A DNA stretch of 64,000 nt from Cylindrospermum sp. NIES-4074 (GTDB taxonomy: Bacteria; Cyanobacteriota; Cyanobacteriia; Cyanobacteriales; Nostocaceae). Below the pieces are notes generated by a model, which did no database searches, had not been told where the DNA came from, and saw nothing but the letters and a program-made list of their open reading frames with translations. Where the stretch lies: assembly GCA_003994795.1 (NCBI GenBank), contig AP018269.1:992001-1056000 (forward strand). Direction: 5' to 3'. This document shows, in pieces, positions 36,516 through 45,180 of the stretch (the first letter of the stretch is position 1; every line of letters begins with the position of its first letter). A program made the position numbers and the translations under genes.

Positions 36516-36693
36516 TCTTTATAGCCTCGCGCTCTCACTTGATAGATTTTAGGGAAAATTACCCAGATTGACAGAGTGATTTTAAAAAAAGTATTTAGTT
36601 TTTTTTCGTTTAATGGCAGGAGAAAATGGGAATAGGGTAATTTTCCCTTCGTCTGCTCTCCAAGTCTCCCCTGCGTGTTCTCGGAGTTTTTCT

Positions 36694-37683
36694 ATGCCAA
36701 TCTATGTTTACTGGGGCGAGGATGATTTTGCCATAGAAAAAGCGGTGGCTCTTTTGCGCGATCGCATCCTCGATCCCCTATGGACAAGCTTTAACTATAC
36801 TGCATTACCCCCTGATCAACCTGATGCGGCAATTCAGGGGTTAAATCAAGTGATGACACCAACTTTTGGCGCAGGCGGACGCTTGGTATGGTTAATTAAT
36901 GCTACCATCTGCCAACACTGTCCTGAGAATGTATTAGCAGAATTACAACGAACCTTATCAGTAATTCCCGAAAACTCATTTTTATTACTTACCAGCCGCA
37001 ACAAACCAGATGAACGCCTCAAATCTACAAAATTGTTGAAACAATTGGCCACCGAATTCCGGGAATTTCCCCTAATTCCACCCTGGAAAACGGATTTGTT
37101 GGTGCAATCTGTTAATCAAGTTGCTCAAAGTATGGGTGTGAAGCTAACTCCCAAGACTGCGGAACTGTTGGCTGAGTCTGTGGGTAATGATACACGACTT
37201 CTTTATAATGAAATCGAGAAATTGCAACTGTACACTCAAAATAGTAACCAGCCAATTGACGTAAATACAGTTACTCTTTTAGTACGAAATACTACGCAAA
37301 ATAGTTTACAATTAGCGGCAGCAATTAGAATGGGAGACACAGCCAAGGCTTTAGGGACTGTGGCTGATCTCATCAATGCTTCTGAGCCTGGGTTGCGGAT
37401 AGTTGCCACATTGATTGGCCAATTTCGCACTTGGCTGTGGGTAAAGATTATGATCGAAAGTGGTGAGCGCAATCAACAAGCGATCGCCCAAGCTGCTGAT
37501 ATAGGTAATCCTAAACGGATCTATTTTTTACAGCAAGAAGTCAAATCTCTTTCTGTACAGCAACTAATATCCTCTTTGCCCCTGTTACTGGAGTTAGAAG
37601 TTAGCCTCAAGCAAGGAACAGCAGAAATGTCAGCACTTCAAACTAAAGTGATAGAACTTTGCCAAGTATGCCGGGGAAGTTGA
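36694..37683 (+). CDS. holA: DNA polymerase III subunit delta
   Basis: The start at ATG 36694 has GGAG upstream and gives the conserved opening MPIYVYWGEDDFAIEKAV; the longer frame to 36613 is not conserved. The product has 329 residues, the usual size. Conserved pieces include LVWLINATI, FLLLTSRNKPDERLKSTKLL, a central AELLAESVGNDTRLLYNEIEKL, and a helical C-terminus ending in TAEMSALQTKVIELCQ. HolA is the clamp-loader subunit that opens the sliding clamp during replication. Housekeeping gene. Confidence 0.92.
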   Translation: MPIYVYWGEDDFAIEKAVALLRDRILDPLWTSFNYTALPPDQPDAAIQGLNQVMTPTFGAGGRLVWLINATICQHCPENVLAELQRTLSVIPENSFLLLTSRNKPDERLKSTKLLKQLATEFREFPLIPPWKTDLLVQSVNQVAQSMGVKLTPKTAELLAESVGNDTRLLYNEIEKLQLYTQNSNQPIDVNTVTLLVRNTTQNSLQLAAAIRMGDTAKALGTVADLINASEPGLRIVATLIGQFRTWLWVKIMIESGERNQQAIAQAADIGNPKRIYFLQQEVKSLSVQQLISSLPLLLELEVSLKQGTAEMSALQTKVIELCQVCRGS

Positions 37684-37792
37684 CAACAAATATAAAAGTT
37701 TGATGTCCTGCGAGTTTTCTGGAACTTCTCACTCCTAAAATAATTCAGAGCCATTATCATATCCCTACTTTAATTCTGTGCCAGTTTTCATA

Positions 37793-38269
37793 ATGAAGCA
37801 AATTTACTATTTATTTTTCCCAGCGAATCTCCAGAGAATGGTTACCCAATCACTGCTACTTGCTACGCTCACCACCGTGGGTGTAATTTCTATTAATATG
37901 GGCTTGAGTTCTAAAGTTTATGCTCAAACTCCAGCAGTCAATAATAAAGAAGTTACCAACTATGCTCAAGCTGTATTAGCAATGGAACCAGCCCGCCGGA
38001 AAGCCTTTGAAGAAATTAAACAAATTATTGGTGGCGGAGAAATTCCCAAGATAGTTTGTAACGACGCCAAGAGTATGAATAGTTTACCAGGCAAAGCTAA
38101 AGATATTGCTGTTAACTACTGTAATAGCTCCCAAAAAATAGTCGAAGATAACGGTTTAAGCATTGATCGTTTCAACAAAATTACGATAGAAATACAAAGT
38201 AACAATAACTTAAAACGCCAGATTTATAATACATTATTACGTTTGCAAAAAGAGCCGGGATCTCGCTAG
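37793..38269 (+). CDS. DUF4168 family exported protein
   Basis: From ATG 37793 (MKQIYYLFFPANLQRM) the product has 158 residues. It has a hydrophobic export segment ending near SSKVYAQTP, consistent with a signal peptide cut after AQA-like residues. The mature part is helical with YAQAVLAMEPARRKAFEEIKQII and an ending FNKITIEIQSNNNLKRQIYNTLLRLQ, which is the DUF4168 pattern. It is probably periplasmic. Family function is unknown. An upstream GTG at 37778 is possible but adds no conserved residues. Confidence 0.82.
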   Translation: MKQIYYLFFPANLQRMVTQSLLLATLTTVGVISINMGLSSKVYAQTPAVNNKEVTNYAQAVLAMEPARRKAFEEIKQIIGGGEIPKIVCNDAKSMNSLPGKAKDIAVNYCNSSQKIVEDNGLSIDRFNKITIEIQSNNNLKRQIYNTLLRLQKEPGSR

Positions 38270-38399
38270 ATAACTATTGGCTAAAGATTAAAAAAAACAC
38301 GCATGAAGAAATTATTATTCTTTAGTGAATTACAAAGCGAGAATAAATATTAAGCATTATTTGCTATTAACGTAAATTGCTAATTAGGAAGAGGCAGGC

Positions 38400-38418
38400 G
38401 GCAAGAGTTTCTCTTGCC
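38400..38418. terminator. Bidirectional hairpin terminator
   Basis: GGCAAGAG (38400-38407) pairs exactly with CTCTTGCC (38411-38418) around a TTT loop, between two convergent genes. It overlaps no coding sequence. Confidence 0.65.
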
Positions 38419-38420
38419 TA

Positions 38421-39023
38421 TTAAACCAAAACTTGCCGCTTGGCGTGAATATTTTTCATATGCTTTTTCACGGTGTTTAAGGTAATAAAAAGCTTGGTAG
38501 CAATATCTTTGTAACTGTAGTTGCTACGATAAAGCACCCAAATTTCAGCTTCTCTCTGCGTCAGTCCGAACTTTTTAGCTTCAGTGAGAACTGAGTGTTT
38601 CAAAGACTCATATTGGTTTTCTATAGTCACTAATAAACAGGGAACTTGAAAGCGCTCTGAATCCAGTAATCTCACCCGGACACGAAAAATATTTGACTCA
38701 TCCAGTGCAATTTCTTCCGACAAAATGATGCTTTTATCAGCCAATAAACTACTACTTTTAAGTAAAAATTCACAAAGCTGCGAGATTACCGACGGTACAA
38801 AATTATGGTTTAAATTTCCTTGATTTAATTGGCAACAAAAGCGATACGCTGATGCATTAGCATGGACTAGTTCACCTGTTTCAGATAAAATTAAGATTCC
38901 ATCATTTAAACCTTCAAGCACTTCTTGCAAAAAATAAGCTGGCTCCGAGTCACGAAAGTTAATACTATCTAGCTGTTGTGCTGCAATTACTATTTTTGCC
39001 GTTGTGTTTGTTAGGGTCATCAT
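38421..39023 (-). CDS. PAS-like / LuxR-type transcriptional regulator
   Basis: The 200-residue protein has an N-terminal PAS-like fold (FLQEVLEGLNDGILILSETGELVHANASAYRFC) and a C-terminal LuxR helix-turn-helix (FGLTQREAEIWVLYRSNYSYKDIATKLFITLNTVKKHMKNIHAK). No receiver domain is present. This architecture occurs in small cyanobacterial regulators that sense a ligand or redox state through PAS. It is alone on its strand next to the methyltransferase gene, its possible target or neighbour only. Start at ATG 39023 or the adjacent Met. Confidence 0.85.
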   Translation of the reverse strand: MMTLTNTTAKIVIAAQQLDSINFRDSEPAYFLQEVLEGLNDGILILSETGELVHANASAYRFCCQLNQGNLNHNFVPSVISQLCEFLLKSSSLLADKSIILSEEIALDESNIFRVRVRLLDSERFQVPCLLVTIENQYESLKHSVLTEAKKFGLTQREAEIWVLYRSNYSYKDIATKLFITLNTVKKHMKNIHAKRQVLV

Positions 39024-39225
39024 ACTAAGTGATTAGAGCCATTTTTGACAATATTAAGAAACTGGGACTGATTGTATTAATTTGTAGGTAGTCAAGTTTC
39101 CTAGCTGTAAGAATTTACAACTAGGATTCCATTAGAAAGCAATGTATGTCTTAACTTATCGCCCTGATTGCTGGCTTTTATGCAATAAATAAAATAAAAA
39201 TTGAATTACGTAATCAATAGCAAAT

Positions 39226-39969
39226 TTAAGCTGGCTTTTCAAACACAATTAAATGCTGTTGCGGTAACAAATTTTTAGTTTCACACCAAACTAAACCCAC
39301 AGCTTGCATTTCTTGACGGACTTGTTTTTGAGTCATTTTATGCAGTTTTTTAATCATGATAAAGGGATTTTCACCACGGTACTCAACCAGCACTACCCTA
39401 CCACCAGGTTTCAGCGCTTTGACAATTTCTTGCATTACTTCTTGGGGATATGCAAATTCATGATAAGCATCTACCATCAACGCTAAATCCACACTTGCAG
39501 ATGGAAGATTAGGGTTAGTGAGGGTTGCTAAAATTGGTTCAATATTGGTAATATTTTTCTCTTGTTTGAAAAGCTCAATAATCTCCAACATTTCTGGCTG
39601 AATATCTACAGCCAATACTTTGCCTTTTGGTAATAATGGCGCAATGCGAAAACTTAAATAGCCTGTACCAGCACCAATATCTGCTACCACATCATCAGGT
39701 TGCAAATTCAGGAGACTTACCACTTTACTTGGCTGTTCTTCCGTCTCGCGGCTAGGTCTTTCTAACCACCCAGCGCCAGTATGTCCCATAACTTTGGCAA
39801 TTTCCCGCTTCATGTAATATTTACCAATACCATCGGGACTATGAATCTGTCGCTGTTCGTAAACTGTGGCGGCTATTGCTTTGGTTGTTGGTTCAAAAAA
39901 TAAACTTCCCAATAGCACTAGGATAATTAATATGAAACGTAGAAGAAAAGATTTTTGGTTATGACTCAT
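39226..39969 (-). CDS. Membrane-anchored or exported class I SAM methyltransferase
   Basis: The 247-residue protein has an N-terminal hydrophobic segment (about 10-32: FILIILVLLGSLFFEPTTKAIA) that may be a signal or anchor. A class I methyltransferase domain follows: DVVADIGAGTGYLSFRIAPLL is motif I, VLAVDIQPEMLEII binds the ribose, and ALMVDAYHEF and VVLVEYRG complete the fold. The conserved segment MGHTGAGWLERPSRE before the domain is shared with related cyanobacterial proteins. Substrate unknown; an extracytoplasmic methyltransferase would be unusual, so the N-terminus is more likely an anchor. Start is ATG at 39969. Confidence 0.85.
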   Translation of the reverse strand: MSHNQKSFLLRFILIILVLLGSLFFEPTTKAIAATVYEQRQIHSPDGIGKYYMKREIAKVMGHTGAGWLERPSRETEEQPSKVVSLLNLQPDDVVADIGAGTGYLSFRIAPLLPKGKVLAVDIQPEMLEIIELFKQEKNITNIEPILATLTNPNLPSASVDLALMVDAYHEFAYPQEVMQEIVKALKPGGRVVLVEYRGENPFIMIKKLHKMTQKQVRQEMQAVGLVWCETKNLLPQQHLIVFEKPA

Positions 39970-40002
39970 GCTGTTAATGAAAATCTGGTTTTAATATCTT
40001 TG

Positions 40003-40137
40003 AAACCACAGATGTAGACGCAAAGCGGTGAACCAGCGCGGTCTTCTCTACGAGACGCTGCGCGAAGGGGGTTTCCCCCATGAGCGACTGGTGAACCCGT
40101 AGGGCTTGCCGAAGGCTACACAGATGAACACAGATAA
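40003..40137. repeat. Copy 1 of a 135-bp repeat, inverted relative to 42069-42202
   Basis: The segment begins AAACCACAGATGTAGACGCA and ends GATGAACACAGATAA. Its reverse complement appears at 42069-42202 with only one indel (an extra C in a run). Inside are the subrepeats TTCTCTACGAGACGCT and GGGTTTCCCCCATG, typical of Nostoc dispersed repeats. The two copies flank the metallophosphoesterase gene. Confidence 0.85.
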
Positions 40138-40159
40138 TTTTATGATTTAGCGATCGCCT

Positions 40160-41731
40160 TTACATCACCAACGATTCCATCTGGTACTCATACCATTGTT
40201 CCCCAACTCGTTCTGCAATCAGTGGTCTGACGATAAACTTAGGTGGGGAACCTTGTTGAACATCAATCCGCACACATGAGTAAGGTAGCCGCTTTTGGAC
40301 ACCGTAGCCATTGCGACCAACATAAAGCAGGGAATCTGCAACTTTCCGCGTCGGACTACCCGCAATATTCCCGAAAGTCTCCATCAGTCCAGATCCATCT
40401 CGTCGTTGACGCCGGGGATAATGACCACTACCACCAGAAATAATACAGTTGATGTAGGAGTCAGCGTATCCTGTATCAACTGTGCGGAGATATTCTAAAC
40501 AGTGGGCGTGTCCGTTTAAAATTAAATCAACTATGGGGCGTTCTTTGATGAGATTACCTAAAGATTCCGCCACTGATTCAAATACCCAGCGTAGACGGTG
40601 ACGCACTGCTAAAGTTTGTGCTTGATGCCATTTATTTGACTCAGTGACGTAGGGGGGATGGTGAAAAAATATTATCCTTCCCCGCACCTCGGAAGTATGC
40701 CAAGATTCAATCAGCCGATTTCGCAGCCAGTCGAGTTGTTCAAAGTCAATATCAGATGTGGTGTGAGATGCTAACTGTTTTTCGATGTCGATTTTGATTT
40801 CGTTGATTTGGTCTAATTTGGCGTTGAGGTCGTCGAGTTGTTCAGCTTCGGTGGGTATATTTGAGTTTAGGCGATCGCACTTTGCCAAAATCTGCAATTC
40901 TGTTTGTGCTATTTCCTGACGCTGTTGTTGCAATTGGTGGCGGTAAGTTTCCCCTGCTTGAGTTGTCGGTAAGGGAGATGGTGTATTAAAGGTATTGGAA
41001 TCTAAAGCAAAAAAATCAATTCCGCCATAACGAAAGGTGTAATAGCGGTTGGGTACACGGGTAAAGTTTCCCGGTTGGTAACGTAAACACCGTCCGGTGC
41101 TGCTTTTGGCGGTGTAATGTTGATCTAAATGGCGTTCTAACTCTTGAGGTGAAGCGATCGCCCCCATATAATCTAAAAAGGCTCTGGCATAAGCATCACC
41201 TTGATTTGAGCCATGCCAGCCAATTTCAATATCTTTGTAGCGTAATAGGCGACGTAGAGGCAAGGTGCTGCCTGTAACCAAGCGATACATCAAAGGTACA
41301 TCATAATAATCATGATTCCCCAAGACCGGTAAGAATGGTAGATTAAAAATCATGCGATCGTAGGAAATACTTTTCGGGTTGTCGCCACCTAAAAGAAATT
41401 CCCGATAAGGCTCGATAAAATTTGCTGGATAATATTCTTTGGAACCCACCGTATAAATAACATCGCCAGTATGCAACACAAAACGGCAGCCATTCCCGTG
41501 TTCTAGCATTAATTCAGCAACTTTTCGCTGGGGGTGTTGTCCATAATACGATTTAGTGCCAGTATCACCAATCACCATAAACGAAAAGTCTGGACTATCC
41601 TCCTTGCCATCATCTAAAACCATGCAGGTTTGGTCAATTCCCCGCTGCATAATACTGGGATGCATCCACCGCACCCGTTGCTTCATCTTTTGGATTTTTA
41701 CAGGAATTGGTGGTTCTGTAATCAATTTCAT
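40160..41731 (-). CDS. Calcineurin-like metallophosphoesterase with coiled-coil insert
   Basis: The 523-residue protein has the metallophosphatase motifs in order: VIGDTGTKS (about 53), HTGDVIY (about 87), LGNHDYYD (about 135), a later FFHHPPY and NGHAHCLEY. It therefore has a dinuclear metal site. Between about residues 265 and 325 is an inserted coiled coil (HQLQQQRQEIAQTELQIL ...). Substrate unknown; similar cyanobacterial proteins are annotated as phosphohydrolases. It is flanked by the two inverted 135-bp repeats, so it may have moved as a unit. Start is ATG at 41731. Confidence 0.85.
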   Translation of the reverse strand: MKLITEPPIPVKIQKMKQRVRWMHPSIMQRGIDQTCMVLDDGKEDSPDFSFMVIGDTGTKSYYGQHPQRKVAELMLEHGNGCRFVLHTGDVIYTVGSKEYYPANFIEPYREFLLGGDNPKSISYDRMIFNLPFLPVLGNHDYYDVPLMYRLVTGSTLPLRRLLRYKDIEIGWHGSNQGDAYARAFLDYMGAIASPQELERHLDQHYTAKSSTGRCLRYQPGNFTRVPNRYYTFRYGGIDFFALDSNTFNTPSPLPTTQAGETYRHQLQQQRQEIAQTELQILAKCDRLNSNIPTEAEQLDDLNAKLDQINEIKIDIEKQLASHTTSDIDFEQLDWLRNRLIESWHTSEVRGRIIFFHHPPYVTESNKWHQAQTLAVRHRLRWVFESVAESLGNLIKERPIVDLILNGHAHCLEYLRTVDTGYADSYINCIISGGSGHYPRRQRRDGSGLMETFGNIAGSPTRKVADSLLYVGRNGYGVQKRLPYSCVRIDVQQGSPPKFIVRPLIAERVGEQWYEYQMESLVM

Positions 41732-41870
41732 GGCTGGAGTTGAGCTAGTACCTAAGCTGATTGTAACGAGCTTCAGGTGAATATTCCCGCTGATTGAAAA
41801 TGCTCGTTTGCTGTTACGGCTTCTGTAATGCCATTATATCCGCTGCTATTTTTTTAGCATTCTTCTCCAA

Positions 41871-42000
41871 GACTTACGCATAAGCTTCTATTTCTTGGCG
41901 TTCTTCTCTTCGAGACGCTTCGCGTTGGCGGAAGCCTCTCGTAGAGAAGGCGTCTTGGCGGTTGGATAAATTAAGCTTTTTGGCGATTTTTGCGTAAGTC
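41871..42000. repeat. 130-bp MITE-like element
   Basis: GACTTACGCA (41871-41880) and TGCGTAAGTC (41991-42000) are perfect 10-bp terminal inverted repeats. The interior contains another palindrome around TTCTCTTCGAGACGCTTCGCG. No coding capacity. It is probably a non-autonomous transposable element. Confidence 0.7.
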
Positions 42001-42068
42001 CTGTTCTCAAAAATCGCTCTATTTCCGTCCTCAGCTAGATATGTAGCCGTTATTTAGAGTCTAATAAT

Positions 42069-42202
42069 TTATCTGTGTTCATCTGTGTAGCCTTCGGCAA
42101 GCCCTACGGGTTCACCAGTCGCTCATGGGGAAACCCCCTTCGCGCAGCGTCTCGTAGAGAAGACCGCGCTGGTTCACCGCTTTGCGTCTACATCTGTGGT
42201 TT
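42069..42202. repeat. Copy 2 of the 135-bp repeat, inverted relative to 40003-40137
   Basis: This is the reverse complement of copy 1, about 1.9 kb away, with a single-base indel. The pair can form a long stem around the metallophosphoesterase gene and could allow inversion of the interval by homologous recombination. Confidence 0.85.
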
Positions 42203-42253
42203 AAACATCATAAAATTAGCCTTTACAAAAGGGTTATTAATTTTTCAGATACC

Positions 42254-43483
42254 TTAAGCCACAAATTGGATAACACCCCATTGTCCATTTGTCAACCAAG
42301 AAGCATCAGATTTTGCCACTTCCTCTACAACTGACAATTTCAGACCAGCAGCGACTTCTGACTTCAGGGTGCGTAAGGCTACCATTGGCGCAGGTAAGTA
42401 AGAAACTATATCTGCGATGTTCGTGGTAATATCCCAATGGCGATCGCCTAATAACCGACGATAATTAGCATCTCCTTTAACGACAATTAAATTCGACTCG
42501 GCTAATTCACCTTTCAGCGATGGGGGTATTTCCCAAAAAGGTAACGGTGATGTCCAAAAGAAATCTTCAGTTAAAACTAACCTTCCTGAAGTGAGATTTG
42601 CTTGCAATCTTTGAGTAAAAGATTTAACTTGGGGATGGCTACCCCCAGCCAAAAAATCTGCTGTATAATGCACATCCTTAATCATGGCATCAGATACAAA
42701 AGTTGGATGTGGCTTTAAGTGTAAATAAACCTGATTAGCAATTCCACTACCTAAGAGAAAATCCACCAAACATAAATCGCTAATCAATTCAAAACCTGCA
42801 TTATCGATAATAAAATCAATCCGTCCCCCCTGCAACTTACTCAACAAATCGCTGACTAAAAACACATCATCTACTAAAATATGAGTTAGCTGGCTATGAA
42901 TATCAAACTGGCTCCGGTCATCTTCAAAAGCCGACCATAAACTCAAATCTACTCGATTTCCCCACAGCGCAAAATATAAAAGAGCAATCACAGACGCTTG
43001 ATTTGGTTTACCTGCTCTTTTTGATTCATCCAACCATTTATCAACTTGAATACACAGAGAAATAATTGAATCAATAGCTGCTTCTAAACCTTGAGATTTT
43101 TGTAACTCAAAGGGGTCAATTCCTGGTAATTCACCAGGACGGAAATAATCAGTAATTTCCAGAATTAGACGATAAAAATAAGTTTCCGCAAAGAACCAAG
43201 GGACATCTATCCACCGCTGATTTTTGTAAGGTTCCAAATATTTATCCCAAGCGGAAAAATCTACACCTCTATCATTTAATAAAGGCTGCAAATATCCAGT
43301 TGGTAGTTCTGCCGCGAGTCTCTCCAAGCTTTGATTAACTTGGCTGGGAAACTTATTTTCTGCTATAACTCGGCGTGCGATCGCAGGCATCCGTTGAGTT
43401 ACTGTATACTCAGTAAAAGAGCCAACCTCAGACCCTACGAGTGCTGGTGGTAGAGGTAATTTCGGGATCTGGGAATTCACCAC
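42254..43483 (-). CDS. DUF89/ARMT1-like damage-control phosphatase
   Basis: The 409-residue protein matches the DUF89 family of metal-dependent phosphatases that remove damaged or side-product sugar phosphates. Motifs seen: a central IDFIIDNAGFELISDLCLVDFLL with the metal-binding D-N pair, KPHPTFVSDAM, and the late IVVKGDANYRRLLGD that completes the site. The length and the ARMT1-like N-terminus (VGSEVGSFTEYTVTQRMPAIARRVI) suggest the ARMT1 subgroup. Substrate unknown. Start is ATG at 43483. Confidence 0.88.
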   Translation of the reverse strand: MVNSQIPKLPLPPALVGSEVGSFTEYTVTQRMPAIARRVIAENKFPSQVNQSLERLAAELPTGYLQPLLNDRGVDFSAWDKYLEPYKNQRWIDVPWFFAETYFYRLILEITDYFRPGELPGIDPFELQKSQGLEAAIDSIISLCIQVDKWLDESKRAGKPNQASVIALLYFALWGNRVDLSLWSAFEDDRSQFDIHSQLTHILVDDVFLVSDLLSKLQGGRIDFIIDNAGFELISDLCLVDFLLGSGIANQVYLHLKPHPTFVSDAMIKDVHYTADFLAGGSHPQVKSFTQRLQANLTSGRLVLTEDFFWTSPLPFWEIPPSLKGELAESNLIVVKGDANYRRLLGDRHWDITTNIADIVSYLPAPMVALRTLKSEVAAGLKLSVVEEVAKSDASWLTNGQWGVIQFVA

Positions 43484-43570
43484 AAAGTTTGCTATTCCTT
43501 GAATTTTTAGTTATTTTAACCCGATTTTCCGGTTAACAGATAACCTTGTGGTTAGTAGTGAGGTAGTCTG

Positions 43571-44626
43571 TTATTCAGCAGGTCGGATACGGTCACTTGA
43601 CACCCATTCCATCCAATAGGATGGATAATCGTCATAGCTGATAAAATGCAGACCAAACCAGGCTTTTTTGACTGTAGCTGGATACCATTCCTCGTCAAAC
43701 TCCACCTCTACTGAGTCACCAACTGCAAACATATCTGGATTGTAGGGGCGAATTCGCTCATTTTCCACCCATTCCTCTGAGTTATCTACAATATACTGAA
43801 TTTTAACTTGACCGTTATTTCTTTCTAAAGTCTTGGCTTTATACAAATCACCTTCATACTCTACCATCACCCGCTTGCCTTCCACAGATTCAATGTCATC
43901 TGACACCCTAGCTAACTGCATTTGTGGGTCAAAATCGTTGGTAGTAATAAACATGGATTTCTGTTCCTCGATAAAAGCCATTTCCAATTCAGCGTATCGA
44001 GAAAAATCATACAGAGTTATAACTTGATCACCATCTAAATCCACAGATGGATCGCCCAATAAACCTTTATACAAAGACTCTGTAAAAGTCCAGTTACCTG
44101 TTGAAGAATTGTGAGAGTAAGCTGAACTAACACAAGCATAAGAAATTTCTGAGTCTCGATTTTTAACTTCATCAATCAAAGCACCTGAATAGCAACAGTC
44201 AGCTAAAAGCAAGGCTTTAGACCCATAAAAATTACTCTCAATATCGTCAAAAATCGAAGACACAGACCAATAGTTATCTCTGTCTTCTGCATTAGCATCA
44301 TAATTTATAAAATAGTGTGTATTCGTTTCAGAATCCCAATCTCCATGACCAGCGAAATAAAAAATTAGTAAATCATCCTCGCTGGTATTAGACAAAAATT
44401 CTGGAAGTTGTTGAATTTGCTCAAGAGTAGCTTCTTGATCCTGCAAATAGATGATTTGTTCATCTGGAACTCCCTGCGAGCGAAAAAAGTTAACTAATTT
44501 TTCATCAAAACGCCCAGGTACAGCATCCGGGAAAGATGAAAAGACTTCAGAATTCTCCCATTCGAGAATTCCTACAGCAAAAACCCAAGTTTTTTGAGCA
44601 TCCCAATCTTGTTGATGTTGTTTCAC
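43571..44626 (-). CDS. Caspase-like protease with C-terminal Tudor/Agenet-like repeats
   Basis: The 351-residue protein has a peptidase C14 (metacaspase-type) domain in residues 1 to about 230: FYFAGHGDWD with catalytic His94, and ADCCYSG with catalytic Cys145. From about 235 to the end are two similar beta modules, KRVMVEYEGDLYKAKTLERN...EEWVENERIRPY and DSVEVEFDEEWYPATVKKAW...MEWVSSDRIRP. These resemble Tudor or Agenet repeats that bind methylated or charged peptides. This fusion suggests substrate recruitment by the repeats. Start is ATG at 44626. No obvious partner; the neighbour across the promoter is an antitoxin. Confidence 0.82.
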   Translation of the reverse strand: MKQHQQDWDAQKTWVFAVGILEWENSEVFSSFPDAVPGRFDEKLVNFFRSQGVPDEQIIYLQDQEATLEQIQQLPEFLSNTSEDDLLIFYFAGHGDWDSETNTHYFINYDANAEDRDNYWSVSSIFDDIESNFYGSKALLLADCCYSGALIDEVKNRDSEISYACVSSAYSHNSSTGNWTFTESLYKGLLGDPSVDLDGDQVITLYDFSRYAELEMAFIEEQKSMFITTNDFDPQMQLARVSDDIESVEGKRVMVEYEGDLYKAKTLERNNGQVKIQYIVDNSEEWVENERIRPYNPDMFAVGDSVEVEFDEEWYPATVKKAWFGLHFISYDDYPSYWMEWVSSDRIRPAE

Positions 44627-44785
44627 TTTTAATATAGTATCTGCATTTAGCTTTTTAGATAATACCCTGTAAGATGCGATCGCTTCTAGTAGCCATCACT
44701 TTTCCAAAGATTTAGCCATTGTCATAATTTGGTTGACAAACTCAGCAAATACTCATTAGCATTGAATGAGAGGCTAATTAAATTT

Positions 44786-45082
44786 ATGGCTATGATAAAC
44801 CTTTCCAGAGATATACATTCCCTCACCGAATTTAAGCATAATACCACTGAGTTCTTGCAGCAGATTAAGCAAACAAAACAGCCCTTAGTTCTAACTGTGA
44901 ATGGAAAAGCAGAGTTGATTGTTCAAGATGCAGAATCTTATCAGGAACTTTTAGATGCTGCTGAGTTAGTAGAGACTCTAAAAGGCATTAAGCTTGGCTT
45001 GGAACAAATGCAGCAAGGAAAAGGAAAAAAGGCAGAAGATTTTTTTAATGAACTGTTTGATAAATTAGACAGTTCCCAATGA
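44786..45082 (+). CDS. Phd/YefM-type antitoxin, apparently orphan
   Basis: From ATG 44786 or 44792 (MINLSRDIHSLTEFKHNTTEFL) the product has about 97 residues, with the Phd/YefM fold: TEFKHNTTEFLQQIKQTKQPLVLTVNGKAELIVQDAESYQELLD. It is normally followed by a RelE/ParE toxin gene. Here the next frame, beginning ATG at the stop codon, ends after five codons (MNQKY). The toxin gene is therefore missing or reduced to its first codons. The C-terminal acidic tail would be its toxin-neutralising part. Confidence 0.82.
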   Translation: MAMINLSRDIHSLTEFKHNTTEFLQQIKQTKQPLVLTVNGKAELIVQDAESYQELLDAAELVETLKGIKLGLEQMQQGKGKKAEDFFNELFDKLDSSQ

Positions 45083-45180
45083 ATCAGAAATATTAAATCA
45101 TCATACAACCCGCATGAAAAAGGAAAAAAATAACACCATAAATCCTACCAAACTAACCCCTAAGGGCACTCACTAAGTCG

